A DNA stretch of 64,000 bases from contig JAKSMP010000003.1 of the NCBI GenBank assembly GCA_024400505.1, forward strand, positions 1-64,000, in the 5' to 3' direction. The notes under the pieces are model-generated. The model worked only from the letters and a program-made list of their open reading frames with translations, was not told the origin of the DNA and did not search any database. Positions 13,926 to 22,886 of this stretch are shown here, one piece after another (the first letter of the stretch is position 1; each line of letters begins with the position of its first letter). The stretch is from Bacteroidales bacterium. Its GTDB lineage: Bacteria > Bacteroidota > Bacteroidia > Bacteroidales > P3. The position numbers and the translations under genes were made by a program.

Positions 13926-14802
13926 GAAACCCCTTATACCCGGACGAGGCCTCGATGCCATCCTTGGCGATATCAATATCGACAATATCAACGGCACCCA
14001 GTCGGATGTGACCGCATCTATCAGCATGGTGCCCATCAGCGATATCGAGACCAATCCCTATCAGCCCCGCAAGGAATTTGACGAGACCGCCCTGCAAGAG
14101 TTGGCCCAGTCGATTAGAGAGCAGGGTGTGATCACCCCCATCACTGTGAGAAGAATGCCCGACGGCAAATACCAGCTGATTGCTGGCGAACGCCGTTTCA
14201 GAGCTTCACAGATAGCCGGCCTCACCGAGATGCCGGCCTACATCCGTGTGGCCACCGACGGCCAGGTGATGGAAATGGCACTGGTGGAAAACATCCAGCG
14301 CGAGAACCTCAACGCAATGGAGATTGCGCTCTCCTATAATGCGCTGATAGAGGACTGCCAGCTCACCCATGAGCAGCTGAGCCAGCGCGTGGGTAAGGAG
14401 CGTTCCACTATCACCAACTATCTGCGCCTGCTGAACCTGCCAGCCGAGACTCAGTTGGCCTTGAGCCAAGGGCAGATAAGCATGGCACACGCCCGCGCCC
14501 TGATCAATGTGGAAGACCCCGAGAAGCATATCGCCATACTGCACGATATTGTCAATCGCCACCTCTCTGTGCATCAGGCCGAGCAGATGGTGAAGGCCGC
14601 CAAGGCCGAAGCCAAGCCCAAAAGCCCCACAGCCAAGCCCGAGCTGCCCAACCTGCACAGCGCCGCGCAGTCGCGTCTGCGCCAGCTTTTGGGCAACGAT
14701 GTGGAGATTGTGCGCTCCCGCCGAGGCAAAGGGTCGATGACCATCCACTTTAACAACGATGAGGATTTCAACCGCATATTGAAATTGCTCAACCAGGAAT
14801 AA
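13915..14802 (+). CDS. parB: Chromosome-partitioning protein ParB
   Basis: The protein has 295 residues. A short N-terminal segment starting GRGLDAILGD is the usual ParA-interacting region. The CTPase/ParB-N domain carries NPYQPRKEFDE, GVITPITVR and GERRFRASQ. A helix-turn-helix region (LSQRVGKERSTITNYLRLLNLP) recognises parS, and a C-terminal dimerisation domain ends VEIVRSRRGKGSMTIHF. It partners with ParA, whose frame it overlaps. No clear parS was found in the window. Confidence 0.96.
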   Translation: MATKKPLIPGRGLDAILGDINIDNINGTQSDVTASISMVPISDIETNPYQPRKEFDETALQELAQSIREQGVITPITVRRMPDGKYQLIAGERRFRASQIAGLTEMPAYIRVATDGQVMEMALVENIQRENLNAMEIALSYNALIEDCQLTHEQLSQRVGKERSTITNYLRLLNLPAETQLALSQGQISMAHARALINVEDPEKHIAILHDIVNRHLSVHQAEQMVKAAKAEAKPKSPTAKPELPNLHSAAQSRLRQLLGNDVEIVRSRRGKGSMTIHFNNDEDFNRILKLLNQE

Positions 14803-14821
14803 AAAAACGATAAGAAGCAAG

Positions 14822-15385
14822 GTGCGCAAGGTAATAATGATTGTGGGTTTGTTGCTGGTGCTGGCCACTGGCGCGAGGGCACAGGAGACTGTGGTGTCGG
14901 TGGCGCCGAGCAGTGTCACCGATGTGCCCAAGAGCGACCACAATCCTACCAAGGCGCTGTTGCTCTCGCTGGTGCCGGGAGCCGGACAGATATACAATGG
15001 CCAGGCGTGGAAGGTGCCCATCTTCTATGCCGCACTGGGTGGGGTGGGATACCTCACCTATAATTATTATACGCAGATGCGCACTTTCAAAAAGGAGTAT
15101 CTGGCCATAGGATACGACGGCTCTTCGACGTTGCCCAACTACGAGGGGTATCCCGGCAGCAGCATTTACAACCTCTACCAGTCGGCCAATAAGAACTTTC
15201 AGCTGTTCTGCATTGTGTCGGCAGCTGTGTATGGGTTCAACCTGCTGGATGCGTATGTGTTTGGTCATCTGTATGATTTCAATATCGGCGACGACCTCAC
15301 GATGCATCTTTCGCCCGCAGTATCGCCCATGATGGGCAGCAATGCGGGGTTTGCCCCATCGCTCAATTTGTCATTTACATTTTAA
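14822..15385 (+). CDS. DUF5683 domain protein
   Basis: The protein has 187 residues from a GTG start; ATG at 14837 is an alternative. The signal peptide ends near GARAQE. The domain begins TKALLLSLVPGAGQIYNGQ, the hallmark of DUF5683, and has two or three hydrophobic segments (about 65-85 and 125-145). It commonly follows parB in Bacteroidota. The family has no known function; an envelope location is likely. Confidence 0.85.
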   Translation: MRKVIMIVGLLLVLATGARAQETVVSVAPSSVTDVPKSDHNPTKALLLSLVPGAGQIYNGQAWKVPIFYAALGGVGYLTYNYYTQMRTFKKEYLAIGYDGSSTLPNYEGYPGSSIYNLYQSANKNFQLFCIVSAAVYGFNLLDAYVFGHLYDFNIGDDLTMHLSPAVSPMMGSNAGFAPSLNLSFTF

Positions 15386-15414
15386 TAAAGAAATAATTAA
15401 ACACACAACAAACA

Positions 15415-16125
15415 ATGAACCCTATTTTATTGATTCAAGACGGTATGTCGGATGTGCAGACAGCCGTTGACACTGCATCTGCTGCAAATGTTGCCGCTGA
15501 ACGTATCACTTTGTGGGATATGGCTTTGAATGGTGGCTGGATTATGCTCGTACTCCTGCTGATGCTTGCATTGGCCATCTATATTGGTGTGGAACGCTAT
15601 CTTGCGCTGCGCCAGGCCGTGAAGGTGGAGGACGACGACCTCTTTATGAATAACATTAAGGACTATATACATAAAGGCGATGTGGAAGGTGCTCGCGCAC
15701 TTTCCAAGCAGACCAACTCTCCACTCTCTCGCATGGTGGATAAGGGTCTCTCCCGTCTGGGCCGCCCCCTCTCCGACATCCAGACCGCTATCGAGAACGA
15801 AGGCAAGTTGGAAGTGGCTCGTTTGGAGAAGCGCGTGTCGCTGGTGGCCACTGTGGCTTCCCTCGGACCTATGATTGGTTTCTTGGGCACCGTCACCGGC
15901 ATGGTCACCTGTTTCCAGGATATGGCCCACGCTGGCAACAATATCGAGATTGGCACACTGGCCACCGGTATGTATCAGGCAATGGTAACCACCATCGGCG
16001 GTTTGATTGTGGGTATTATCTGCTACTTCCTCTACAACATCCTTGTTACCAAGATCAACAAGGTGGTGCTCGACATCGAGGTGCGCGCATCTGAGTTTAT
16101 GGACCTCCTCCACGAACCCGCATAA
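15415..16125 (+). CDS. exbB: MotA/TolQ/ExbB proton channel protein
   Basis: The protein has 236 residues with three membrane helices: about residues 42-62 (WIMLVLLLMLALAIYIGVER), about 140-165 (VATVASLGPMIGFLGTVTGM) and about 185-210. The middle segment is the conserved ExbB/TolQ channel motif. Together with ExbD it makes the inner-membrane motor that uses proton flow to drive TonB. It is first in an exbB-exbD-tonB operon. Confidence 0.93.
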   Translation: MNPILLIQDGMSDVQTAVDTASAANVAAERITLWDMALNGGWIMLVLLLMLALAIYIGVERYLALRQAVKVEDDDLFMNNIKDYIHKGDVEGARALSKQTNSPLSRMVDKGLSRLGRPLSDIQTAIENEGKLEVARLEKRVSLVATVASLGPMIGFLGTVTGMVTCFQDMAHAGNNIEIGTLATGMYQAMVTTIGGLIVGIICYFLYNILVTKINKVVLDIEVRASEFMDLLHEPA

Positions 16126-16161
16126 GCCATTATTGTTCCTCACCGAAAATAGTCGCAGATT

Positions 16162-16575
16162 ATGATTGAGACACGTAACAAACTCACTATCGAGAACAAC
16201 AACTCCACGATGTCGGACTTGGTGTTCCTTCTGCTGGTGTTCTTCATGATGACTTCCACGCTCATCAGTCCCAATGCTGTGAAGCTGCTGCTGCCCGAGA
16301 GCGGAAGCAAGACGATGGCCAAGCAGAATGTCACTGTGTATATCGACGAGAACTACAACTTCCAGGTGGGCGACACGCCTACTGATGCGGAGGGATTGCA
16401 ACCCCTCATCGCTTCGGGCATTGAGAGCGGTATCACCGATGCTTGCATTGTGCTGCGCTCGGATAAGACTGTGCCTGTGCAATATGTGGTGAATGTGATT
16501 GATGCCGTGAACGCCATCAACGACCAGACGGGTACGAAGCACAAGGTGATCTTGGCCACTTCGCCCAAAAAATAA
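16162..16575 (+). CDS. exbD: Biopolymer transporter ExbD
   Basis: The protein has 137 residues with one N-terminal membrane helix (SDLVFLLLVFFMMTSTLI), preceded by the conserved aspartate (Asp19) needed for proton transfer in this family, and a periplasmic domain. Bacteroidota loci often have two exbD copies; here only one is present. It lies 36 bases after exbB and 16 before tonB. Confidence 0.93.
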   Translation: MIETRNKLTIENNNSTMSDLVFLLLVFFMMTSTLISPNAVKLLLPESGSKTMAKQNVTVYIDENYNFQVGDTPTDAEGLQPLIASGIESGITDACIVLRSDKTVPVQYVVNVIDAVNAINDQTGTKHKVILATSPKK

Positions 16576-16591
16576 CTGAACAACTGAAATC

Positions 16592-17368
16592 ATGATGGAT
16601 CAAGAGAAGAAAAATAAAATCATTTCAGGCAGCACAACGGCTCTTGTATTGGGGTTGATACTTGTGATCTGCTTTGCCTTTGGCTATGATCCGCCAGATC
16701 CACCCATACCCGAGGAGGGCGTGGAAGTGAATCTGGGAAATAGCGATTTCGGGTCGGGCGACAATCCCATGCCAGATCCTTCGCCCGCATCCAGTGCGCC
16801 CCAGCCTGCATCGGCTGCCGAGCAGGTGAGCACTCAGCGCACGGAGAGCACTACCCCCGTGCAAACCTCCGACAAACCTTCAACCTCCAAGGTGGACAAT
16901 ACCACACCCACCACTACCAAGCAGCCCGAAACACCCAAGCAACCCGAGGTGAACACCAATGCCCTTTTCAAGAAGAGCGACAAGTCGAAGAACCAGAATG
17001 GTGGTTCGCAGGGTGTGACCCAAGGCTCGGGCAACCAAGGCAAAGAAGGGGGCGACCCCAACAGCAACCGCTATGACGGAATACCCGGTAAGGGCGGCCC
17101 TGGTTTCAGCCTGAGCGGCCGTAGCGCCAAGGCATTGCCCTCGCCCACAGCCAATAACAATAAGGAAGGCAAAGTGGTGGTGAAGATATGGGTGGACAAG
17201 GCTGGCAATGTGACACAGGTGTCGGCTCCCGAAAAAGGATCCACGCTCACCGATGCCAGTTATGTGGAGCAGTCGAAGGCTGCTGCAAGGAAAGCCAAGT
17301 TCAGTGCCAAAGACGATGCACCCGAGGTGCAGACTGGTACTATTACCTATGTGTTCAGAAACAACTAA
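16592..17368 (+). CDS. tonB: TonB-family energy transducer
   Basis: The protein has 258 residues. A single N-terminal helix (about 13-31) anchors it. A long Pro/Thr/Ser/Gln-rich periplasmic spacer (about 35-165) follows. The C-terminal domain (about 188-258) includes VVVKIWVDKAGNVTQV and ends FSAKDDAPEVQTGTITYVF, the TonB-C fold. It would transmit energy from ExbBD to outer-membrane receptors such as SusC-like transporters, none of which is in this window. It could be a TolA-like partner instead, but the C-terminal motif favours TonB. Confidence 0.9.
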   Translation: MMDQEKKNKIISGSTTALVLGLILVICFAFGYDPPDPPIPEEGVEVNLGNSDFGSGDNPMPDPSPASSAPQPASAAEQVSTQRTESTTPVQTSDKPSTSKVDNTTPTTTKQPETPKQPEVNTNALFKKSDKSKNQNGGSQGVTQGSGNQGKEGGDPNSNRYDGIPGKGGPGFSLSGRSAKALPSPTANNNKEGKVVVKIWVDKAGNVTQVSAPEKGSTLTDASYVEQSKAAARKAKFSAKDDAPEVQTGTITYVFRNN

Positions 17369-17380
17369 GGTGCAAGCATT

Positions 17381-17758
17381 ATGGATGAAGCTATCCGAAT
17401 AGATAAATACCTCTGGGCTGTGCGTCTGTACAAGACGCGCAGCCTTGCTACTGAAGCCTGCCGCTGCGGACATGTGCGCATGGGCGGTATGCCGCTCAAA
17501 GCGTCGCATGAAATCAAGGTGGGCGAAGTGTATGAGCTGTCGATTGAGCAATTGCACAAGGTGATAGAGGTGAAGCAGCTGCTGGGAAACAGGGTAGGGG
17601 CCAAGATGGTGGAAACCTATATGACCGACCTTACACCCAAGGAAGAGTATGAGCGAATACAGATGGTGCGCCAGTATGCGTTTGAGAAACGCGACAGAGG
17701 CGCAGGACGCCCCACGAAGCGTGACCGTAGAGATATTGAAGGCTTCAAGTATAAATGA
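17381..17758 (+). CDS. hslR: S4-domain RNA-binding protein (Hsp15-like)
   Basis: The protein has 125 residues. The N-terminal S4 domain has RIDKYLWAVRLYKTRSLAT and CRCGHVRMGG. The basic C-terminus (RDRGAGRPTKRDRRDI) is typical of Hsp15, which rescues stalled 50S subunits carrying nascent chains. It starts 12 bases after tonB, so it probably shares that transcript. Confidence 0.88.
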   Translation: MDEAIRIDKYLWAVRLYKTRSLATEACRCGHVRMGGMPLKASHEIKVGEVYELSIEQLHKVIEVKQLLGNRVGAKMVETYMTDLTPKEEYERIQMVRQYAFEKRDRGAGRPTKRDRRDIEGFKYK

Positions 17759-17854
17759 TGAATAATTAATAGTAATTAGTAGATTTTTCCTCATTTTTAA
17801 CATTTATAGATGCAATAAAAGATATATATGTAATACATATTAGCAGATTCGACG

Positions 17855-18388
17855 ATGGATGAAGAAGAAGTAATCAGAGATATACTTGCAGGCAATGTCA
17901 ATCGGTTTGCGGAAATAGTGAAGCAATATCAGGACAATGTGGCAAACCTGTGTTTCAAGATGGGAGGAAGCAGTGTGGATATCCCAGAAATGAGCCAGCA
18001 GGTGTTTGTGGAGCTGTATTCAGCTTTGCCTCGCTTCAAATTCCAGTCGAAACTGAGTACTTTTATTTATCGCATCACGGTGAATGTAGTGTGCAAGGAG
18101 TTGAAGCGGCACAAACGATGGATGCCGTCAAGTGAGGAGGATGGGCCTGAAGTGGTGTCGGACGAGCGAAATGCCGAGCAATCGATTGTCCATCAAGAAA
18201 AGGTTGCCCAATTGCACAAGGCGCTGGGCAAGCTTCACAACGAACAAAGGACGGCGCTGGTGTTATATACGTTCAACGACTTTTCCTACAACGATATTGC
18301 CGAAGTGATGCAATGCTCTGTGGCCAAAGTGGAATCGCTGATATTCAGGGCCCGGAAAAATTTAAAGAAGATAATGGTTGGTGAATAA
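17855..18388 (+). CDS. ECF-type RNA polymerase sigma factor
   Basis: The protein has 177 residues. Region 2 spans about 15-90 (FVELYSALPRFKFQSKLSTF, ITVNVVCKELKRHKR) and region 4 about 120-172 (FSYNDIAEVMQCSVAKVESL, RARKNLKK). Only these two regions are present, as in ECF sigma factors. It is followed by a small single-helix membrane protein and a Spy-like periplasmic protein, an arrangement fitting an envelope-stress regulon. No canonical housekeeping promoter was seen upstream, so self-regulation is possible. Confidence 0.92.
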   Translation: MDEEEVIRDILAGNVNRFAEIVKQYQDNVANLCFKMGGSSVDIPEMSQQVFVELYSALPRFKFQSKLSTFIYRITVNVVCKELKRHKRWMPSSEEDGPEVVSDERNAEQSIVHQEKVAQLHKALGKLHNEQRTALVLYTFNDFSYNDIAEVMQCSVAKVESLIFRARKNLKKIMVGE

Positions 18389-18423
18389 CCATAATAATTA
18401 TTGAATAGAATATATAAAATATA

Positions 18424-18753
18424 ATGACTGACGACAAGCTCATCCAAGAACTGAAAGAGATGCACTACCAGGGAAAGGTAGATGTGGTGGATGCTGTTAT
18501 GCAGCAAGTGGGCAACAAGCCTCTGCTGGTGCCAGCTACCCACAGAATCACCCTTGGAAAGGTGTCAATTGCGGCAGCTGCATGTGCTTTGATTGCTTTG
18601 TCAATCAATGTTGTTGCCTTGTTTACTCGTGATTTCAACGAGGTTCAGATTGGGAGTGATATTGCCGCAGTGTATAACTTCCATGCTGGATATGGTGAAG
18701 AAACGGGTTCTTCCTATAGTATGGGTGGAGTTGAATACTTGTTTGAAGAATAA
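18424..18753 (+). CDS. Small single-pass membrane protein, possible anti-sigma factor
   Basis: The protein has 109 residues. An N-terminal cytoplasmic region of about 40 residues precedes one membrane helix (VSIAAAACALIALSINVVALF, about 42-62) and a short periplasmic tail. Position right after an ECF sigma gene and this topology suggest an anti-sigma factor. However, I see no zinc-finger (HxxxCxxC) motif, so it would be an atypical one. The role is inferred from context only. Confidence 0.55.
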   Translation: MTDDKLIQELKEMHYQGKVDVVDAVMQQVGNKPLLVPATHRITLGKVSIAAAACALIALSINVVALFTRDFNEVQIGSDIAAVYNFHAGYGEETGSSYSMGGVEYLFEE

Positions 18754-18768
18754 CCAAATGATTCCTAA

Positions 18769-19260
18769 ATGATGAAGAAACTTATTATATTGATTATTTC
18801 AATCCTCTGCACAGTGTCGCTGTATGCACAGCATCCCAGACCACAAAAGCCGGGCGAGTGCGTAAAGATACCTCGTGTGGAAGAAATGGTGTCGGATCTC
18901 TCGGCGGTGCAGAAAAAGCGTTTGGAGACTGCTACCAATGCTTCAAAGAAGAAGGTGGCTAAGCTCAAACAGGAACTGAGCGCTACCCGCGACCAGATTA
19001 AGGAACTGATGGATAAAGATGAAGATATGTCCAGCCAGCTGTTCCCATTGGTGGAGAAAGAGGCTCACTTGCATGCCGAAATCACCAAAGAGATGTATCG
19101 TTGTCGCATCGCCATTGATGAAATACTCACCAAAGAACAGTTGCAGGAATTCCGTTCTTGCCTGAAGTCGGATTTTGAAAAGAGTCATGGATCCCATTGC
19201 AATGGGACTGACGTTCACCATAATCGCCCAAAGGCTCAGGCCAAGAAAGCAAAGAAATAG
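18769..19260 (+). CDS. Spy/CpxP-like periplasmic protein
   Basis: The protein has 163 residues. A signal peptide ends at VSLYAQ. The mature part is helical with two LTxxQ-type motifs (LSAVQKKRLE and LTKEQLQEFR), the signature of Spy/CpxP/zinc-resistance periplasmic proteins. The C-terminus is rich in His and Lys (HGSHCNGTDVHHNR), possibly metal-binding. It is the third gene of an ECF sigma operon and could be a stress chaperone or sensor. A terminator follows. Confidence 0.75.
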   Translation: MMKKLIILIISILCTVSLYAQHPRPQKPGECVKIPRVEEMVSDLSAVQKKRLETATNASKKKVAKLKQELSATRDQIKELMDKDEDMSSQLFPLVEKEAHLHAEITKEMYRCRIAIDEILTKEQLQEFRSCLKSDFEKSHGSHCNGTDVHHNRPKAQAKKAKK

Positions 19261-19312
19261 TTTGGCTATCATTTTTTTCATAATTGATAGATTTTTCATA
19301 GGTTTTGGTTTG

Positions 19313-19342
19313 GCCACCCCTAATATGTGGGGGTGGCTTTTT
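19313..19342 (+). terminator. Rho-independent terminator of the sigma operon
   Basis: The stem GCCACCCC/GGGGTGGC (19313-19320 and 19330-19337) is followed by TTTTT. It lies about 50 bases after the Spy-like gene. Confidence 0.85.
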
Positions 19343-19394
19343 AGACTTATGGTTGCCACGATGGCAATAATAAGTGTGAACAATCGTTAGTAAT

Positions 19395-20540
19395 ATGATG
19401 AAAAGGATAATAATGGCTGTGACAAATGATTTGGTGACGGATCAGCGGGTGGACAGGAATTGCAACACGCTGACCGAAGCTGGATATGACGTCACCTTGG
19501 TGGGGAGGCGATTGGCTGACAGCCAACCTTTGACAGAAAGAAAATATAAGACCTGCCGAATGAAGCTGTGGTTTCGTCGGTCGGCCTTGTTCTATGCAGA
19601 ATATAATATCCGCCTTTTCTTGAAATTGCTTTTCGCCAAAGCCGATGCTTTCTATGCCAATGACAGCGACACGTTGTTGGCTTGTGCATGGGCAGCCCGG
19701 TTGAGGAAGAAGAAATTGTTTTTTGACGCCCATGAGCTTTTCCCCGAAGTGCCTGAATTGGTGAATAAGCCCAAGGTGAGGCGTGTGTGGCAGTGGGTGG
19801 AGAAAACTTGTTTGCCGCATGTGGATAAAGCGTTCACCGTATGTGAGAGTGTGGCAGCAGAGTATAAGAGCCGATATGGAAAGGATATGAGGGTGGTGAG
19901 AAATCTGCCTGATTGGAGCGTGGAGAATGAGGAGCATAAGGTAGAGCACCAACGCCCTTGGACATTGCTTTATCAGGGGGCTGTGAATGTGGGCAGAGGG
20001 GTAAGAGAGTTGATGGATGCGATGGAGATGCTGCCCGACTGCAGGCTGGTTGTGGCAGGAAATGGTGATTTGCTTGAAGAGTTGATGGAGTATCATAAGC
20101 AGCTGAGATGGAATGAAAGAATTACGTTCTTGGGCCGTGTGGTGCCTGCAGAGTTGCATAAGTGGACTAGCAATGCCGACTTGGGTTTGTGTCTGCTAGA
20201 AGATATGGGGTTGAATTATCGATATTCCTTGCCTAATAGAATTGCCGATTTTGCCCACGCAGGAGTGCCTATGTTGGCTACTGGTTTTGTGGAGATAAAG
20301 CGGGTGATAGAGGCCTATCAGATTGGGGCGTTGGTGGGCCCATGCCCGCAACAAAAGGATGGCGAAGAATATAAGAAATATATTGTCACACTGGCCGAAG
20401 CGGTGAAAAATGTGCTTCATCGATTCTGGGAAGAAATGGCGGAAGAGGAACGAACAGAACTATTTGCAAGAGCCGCCTGCGACCTGGATTGGAAGCGGGA
20501 GAAAAATATCTACCTGGATGGCATCGGTGCAATATTATGA
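19395..20540 (+). CDS. Glycosyltransferase family 4 protein
   Basis: The protein has 381 residues with the GT-B layout. An N-terminal acceptor half begins RIIMAVTNDLVTDQRVDRN and contains FDAHELFPEVPEL. A C-terminal donor half has a WTLLYQGAVNVGRGVRELMD segment and a FLGRVVPAELHKW segment, then a FAHAGVPMLATGFVEI region that replaces the usual EX7E loop. It would transfer a sugar from a nucleotide donor in cell-surface polysaccharide synthesis; the acceptor is unknown. No linked capsule cluster is present. Confidence 0.82.
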   Translation: MMKRIIMAVTNDLVTDQRVDRNCNTLTEAGYDVTLVGRRLADSQPLTERKYKTCRMKLWFRRSALFYAEYNIRLFLKLLFAKADAFYANDSDTLLACAWAARLRKKKLFFDAHELFPEVPELVNKPKVRRVWQWVEKTCLPHVDKAFTVCESVAAEYKSRYGKDMRVVRNLPDWSVENEEHKVEHQRPWTLLYQGAVNVGRGVRELMDAMEMLPDCRLVVAGNGDLLEELMEYHKQLRWNERITFLGRVVPAELHKWTSNADLGLCLLEDMGLNYRYSLPNRIADFAHAGVPMLATGFVEIKRVIEAYQIGALVGPCPQQKDGEEYKKYIVTLAEAVKNVLHRFWEEMAEEERTELFARAACDLDWKREKNIYLDGIGAIL

Positions 20541-20574
20541 CAAATTAGTCGTTAATATAAAAAATATTTAGAAA

Positions 20575-22125
20575 ATGATATACGATATCTTATTGCTTTT
20601 GTATTTTGTGGGCTCCTTTGTGGGGCTTTGGTTTGTGTTTAAGAAAGCCGGTGTGGCACCATGGAAGTGCTTGGTGCCAATATACAATTTGGTGCTGTGG
20701 GTGAAAATCTGTGGCAAAGACTGGAAATGGGTGGTGTACTGCCTTATCCCTGCAATCAATATTTTCACGTTCTTGCTTTTGGTGGTGGAAACGGCCAAGG
20801 CTTATCATCGTTATGGATTCTGGGAGCAGACATTGGCTGTGATTTTCCCTTGGATTTATCTTCCTTACTTGGGCATGAGCAAACTTGAGTATCACGACCC
20901 AACTGGTGAAGAACCTCACAAAGTGGGCTACTGGCGCGATTGGTTGGATGCCATCGTATTTGCCTTGGTGGCTGCTATTATCATCCGTGGCAAGGTATTG
21001 GAATTCTACAATATTCCCTCTAGTTCGATGGAGAGTAGTTTGATGACAGGTGACTATCTGTTGGTGTCGAAGATTGCATACGGCCCCCGTCAAGCTGTTA
21101 CACCATTGGCATTCCCATTGGTGCATAATGTATTGCCATTGAGTGGCGGCCAGGTGGAATCCTATTTGAAATGGATAAAGCTTCCTTATCATCGTTATCC
21201 AGGATTGGGTAAGGTGGAGCGCTTCGACGCAGTGGTGTTTAACTATCCCGATGGTGACACGGTGTGCACGGCTTGGCAAAGCAATCTCAGTTATCATGAT
21301 TTGGTGCGAGAGATGGGCAGAGAGACTGTGTTGAATGCTAAGATGCTTCCCGTGGGCAACCAAATGGTGGAAAACCACATCAGAGTGCGTCCTGTGGACA
21401 AGCGCGAAAACTTCATTAAGCGTTGCATCGGTCTGCCTGGTGAAGATTTGCAGATTGTGGATCAGAAAGTATTTATCAATGGTAAAGAATTGCCTCAACC
21501 CATGCATAGTATGCAGACTTATGCTGTGCGTTTTGCCCAAGGGTTGAATGTGGCCAAGATTCTGGACAAAGCAGGAGTGAGCCGCGAATCATACCAGAAT
21601 GCGTTGTCAAATATGATGTATGAAGGCACTGATGCCTACAATTTGCCGTTGACCGAACGCCAAGCAGTGGAACTTCAAGCCAATCCCGATGTTTTGTCGG
21701 TGGAGAAAGTGATATTTAAGGAGGGCGAAGGCATGCAGATTTTCCCTCATGCAGAAGGATACAATTGGAGCGTGGATAATTTTGGACCTGTTCACATTCC
21801 TGCACAAGGTGAAACCCTCCAGTTGACTTTGAAAAACCTCCCCATCTATCAACGCGTGATTGAAGTGTTTGAAGGCAACAAGCTGGAAGTGAAAGACGGA
21901 AAGATATTCATCAACGATGAAGAAACAACCACTTATACTTGCAAGATGGACTACTACTGGATGATGGGTGACAACCGCCACAATTCTGCCGACAGCCGTT
22001 TTTGGGGCTTTGTTCCAGAGGACCATATTTCAGGCAAAGCCAAATGGGTGGTGCTGTCGAAAGATGTTGACCACGGTGGCTTGAGATGGAACAGAATGTT
22101 CTTGAACGCATCAAAGTGGGATTAG
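20575..22125 (+). CDS. lepB: Signal peptidase I with N-terminal DUF5684-like membrane domain
   Basis: The protein has 516 residues. Residues 1-100 form a multi-helix membrane region with the DUF5684-like GVAPWKCLVPIYNLV motif. The peptidase part follows a helix at about 124-138. The catalytic pair is Ser151 (NIPSSSMESSL) and Lys282 (ENFIKRCIGLPGEDLQI), and the late motif YYWMMGDNRHNSADSR completes the family signature. It cleaves signal peptides of exported proteins. It is long because of the extra N-terminal domain and a large insert between the two catalytic halves. A long terminator-like hairpin follows. Confidence 0.95.
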   Translation: MIYDILLLLYFVGSFVGLWFVFKKAGVAPWKCLVPIYNLVLWVKICGKDWKWVVYCLIPAINIFTFLLLVVETAKAYHRYGFWEQTLAVIFPWIYLPYLGMSKLEYHDPTGEEPHKVGYWRDWLDAIVFALVAAIIIRGKVLEFYNIPSSSMESSLMTGDYLLVSKIAYGPRQAVTPLAFPLVHNVLPLSGGQVESYLKWIKLPYHRYPGLGKVERFDAVVFNYPDGDTVCTAWQSNLSYHDLVREMGRETVLNAKMLPVGNQMVENHIRVRPVDKRENFIKRCIGLPGEDLQIVDQKVFINGKELPQPMHSMQTYAVRFAQGLNVAKILDKAGVSRESYQNALSNMMYEGTDAYNLPLTERQAVELQANPDVLSVEKVIFKEGEGMQIFPHAEGYNWSVDNFGPVHIPAQGETLQLTLKNLPIYQRVIEVFEGNKLEVKDGKIFINDEETTTYTCKMDYYWMMGDNRHNSADSRFWGFVPEDHISGKAKWVVLSKDVDHGGLRWNRMFLNASKWD

Positions 22126-22150
22126 ACCTTGTCAGGTTTTCGCTATAATC

Positions 22151-22190
22151 AAGGGCTTCACCATTTGCAAATAAATGTTGAAGCCCTTTT
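22151..22190 (+). terminator. Terminator hairpin after lepB
   Basis: An outer stem AAGGGCTTCA/TGAAGCCCTT (22151-22160, 22179-22188) and an inner stem CATTT/AAATG are followed by TTTT, 25 bases after the lepB stop. Confidence 0.75.
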
Positions 22191-22411
22191 GAATTGATGG
22201 TGATCCTTATTTAATAAGCTGATGAATTGGGAGGTATGATGTGGATATTTTCTAAGATGCTTTTTCGTAATATTTTTAGGTAATTAATAACATTTTGTTA
22301 ATACGCTATTTGGGTGAAAATAAACGGTTTGTGGAAAAAGTGAGAAAAAATAATAATGAATTAATACAATATTTAGCAATTATTTAAGTTAATTAAGTAC
22401 ATAATAGAAAA

Positions 22412-22870
22412 ATGATGAAAGCAATATTCAATACAGAAAAAGGAACTATGACTGCGGAGCTTTATGCAAAAGAGGTTCCCGGTACTGTGGAAAACTTTGT
22501 AAGACTTGCAAAGTCGGGCTTTTATGATGGACTTCGTTTCCATCGAGTGATTCCCGGTTTTGTGATTCAGGGCGGTTGTCCCTATAGCCGCAACCCTCGC
22601 GATCCTCGAGTGGGTACTGGCGGTCCCGGCTGGCAAATCAAATGTGAAACCAAGGCTGAAAAGCAATATCACGACCGTGGAGTCCTCTCTATGGCACATG
22701 CTGGCAAAGACACTGGTGGCAGTCAGTTTTTTATCTGCCATAATCGCGCCAATACTCAACACCTTGACGGTGTTCACACTTGTTTTGGTAAAGTGGTTGA
22801 GGGGTTGGACGTGGTTGATCAAATCTGCGCAGGCGATTTGATTGAAAGTATAAAGATTGTTGAAGAATAA
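22412..22870 (+). CDS. Cyclophilin-type peptidyl-prolyl cis-trans isomerase
   Basis: The protein has 152 residues and no signal peptide, so it is cytoplasmic. Cyclophilin motifs are [13 protein letters not shown] (with the catalytic arginine), [15 protein letters not shown] and [12 protein letters not shown]. It catalyses proline isomerisation during folding. It starts after a 286-base gap holding the lepB terminator. The rprY-type regulator follows after 16 bases, so the two may be cotranscribed. Confidence 0.93.
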   Translation: MMKAIFNTEKGTMTAELYAKEVPGTVENFVRLAKSGFYDGLRFHRVIPGFVIQGGCPYSRNPRDPRVGTGGPGWQIKCETKAEKQYHDRGVLSMAHAGKDTGGSQFFICHNRANTQHLDGVHTCFGKVVEGLDVVDQICAGDLIESIKIVEE

Positions 22871-22886
22871 TTAAAAGCAAAAGAAC

